Source: Diploscapter coronatus
Taxonomy: Eukaryota; Nematoda; Chromadorea; Rhabditida; Rhabditidae
Direction of reading: 5' to 3'
NCBI GenBank assembly: GCA_964036155.1
Contig: OZ038422.1
Location: 34,371,201 to 34,435,200 of the forward strand
DNA length: 64,000 nt
In this document: one piece after another, positions 63,602-64,000 of the stretch
How the letters are laid out: every line of letters begins with the position of its first letter
Position numbering within the stretch: the stretch's first letter is position 1
Made by a program: the position numbers and the translations under genes
Notes under the pieces: generated by a model
Databases searched by the model: none
Told to the model about the DNA's origin: nothing
What the model saw: the letters and a program-made list of their open reading frames with translations, nothing else

Positions 63602-63788
63602 CTATTTGGAATGACCTGCAAATTTCCTGTATTTGGGGAAATAGGAGAATTTCGGTGTGGTACTTTTCTTGTTGCCGTTGGGACAGAACAATTTGTGATG
63701 TGCCTCGGGGCCGGTAGCGTTGCAGCTTTCGCATCTATCCTTAAGCAGCTTCGGGCAGGTGACCTTATTGGTCACGGGGTCGCGAAGC
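63602..63788 (-). CDS. Last exon of a Nanos-type zinc-finger protein (partial)
   Basis: After a perfect acceptor (TTTTCAG) the exon encodes LRDPVTNKVTCPKLLKDRC, then ESCNATGPEAHHKLFC and a Lys-rich tail to TAG (63604-63602). The spacing C-x7-C-x2-C-x7-H-x4-C is exactly that of the Nanos double CCHC domain: the final Cys of finger one plus all of finger two. The Cys-x2-Cys...His part of finger one should lie in an upstream exon; no frame between 63789 and 64000 supplies it, so it is outside the window or lost. The D-P-x-x-N-K spacing is one residue longer than usual. Nanos proteins bind RNA with Pumilio partners and repress translation in germ cells. Confidence 0.72.
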
Positions 63789-64000
63789 CTGAAAACGTCA
63801 TTTGTCTTCGTTTTCATTTTACCGTATCTTCTCTAATTGAAGCTCCCCTCGGATTTCTAGATCTACCCATTACCCAACTCGGATCATCTTTGAAAGCTTT
63901 TATGCACTCTTTAGAGTATTTACAGGGTATTTACTTTTGATCCGAAGTTTTTACGCTCATTAGACGAAAAGTTACGACGGTTTGAAAGGGTCGAATTTTT

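Noticed and set aside
1..64000. CRISPR arrays, prophage or bacterial operons
   Set aside because: Introns throughout and metazoan genes; no regularly spaced repeat array seen.

Overview
The window looks like nuclear DNA from a nematode, most likely a chromadorean. Coding sequence is broken by many introns, mostly 42-60 nt, that end in TTTCAG or TTTTAG. The gene content also points that way: a ShKT-domain heme peroxidase, a short-exon C-type lectin, a calponin-homology protein, a divergent Cys-loop channel and a multi-pass receptor-like gene. Several start codons lie 5-50 nt after an AG acceptor, as expected for spliced-leader trans-splicing. No bacterial, plasmid or phage feature was seen. 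Species is not determinable from the sequence alone. All gene models are hand-spliced by phase matching, so exon edges are predictions.

Layout, left to right. 1.57-4.80 kb (+): secreted C-type lectin with a Thr/Ser linker. 6.64-9.25 kb (+): Kelch-repeat gene made of two tandem copies of one multi-exon unit. 9.39-11.44 kb: very long foldback repeat. 11.57-21.03 kb (+): two or more unrecognised coiled-coil or charged genes with several foldback elements between exons, including one flanked by TTAA and a GC-rich one flanked by a perfect 8-bp duplication (hAT type). 23.55-32.56 kb (+): UFD-2/UBE4 U-box ubiquitin ligase. 33.73-36.53 kb (+): pyruvate dehydrogenase E1 alpha. 37.95-46.28 kb (-): secreted ShKT-heme peroxidase of the MLT-7/SKPO kind, facing PDHA tail to tail. 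46.3-51.1 kb: intergenic, with a 1.1-kb inverted-repeat element at its right end. 51.25-51.94 kb (-): small Lys-rich protein with one membrane segment. 52.66-54.80 kb (+): Cys-loop ligand-gated ion channel subunit. 55.08-56.50 kb (-): transgelin/calponin-like protein. 57.93-58.42 kb (+): small unrecognised gene. 59.99-61.57 kb (-): multi-pass receptor-like gene. 63.60-63.79 kb (-): last exon of a Nanos-type zinc-finger gene running off the window.

The genes are functionally unrelated housekeeping (UFD-2, PDHA) and animal-specific (cuticle peroxidase, channel, lectin) loci; there is no sign of one pathway. The most unusual property is the density of foldback (inverted-repeat) elements in introns. 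In three introns a splice site lies at or within a few bases of an element's end. I did not find a convincing new biochemical system. The candidates worth a second look are the splice-site-abutting foldbacks, the duplicated Kelch gene, the orphan charged protein with 17-residue repeats, and the half Nanos finger.
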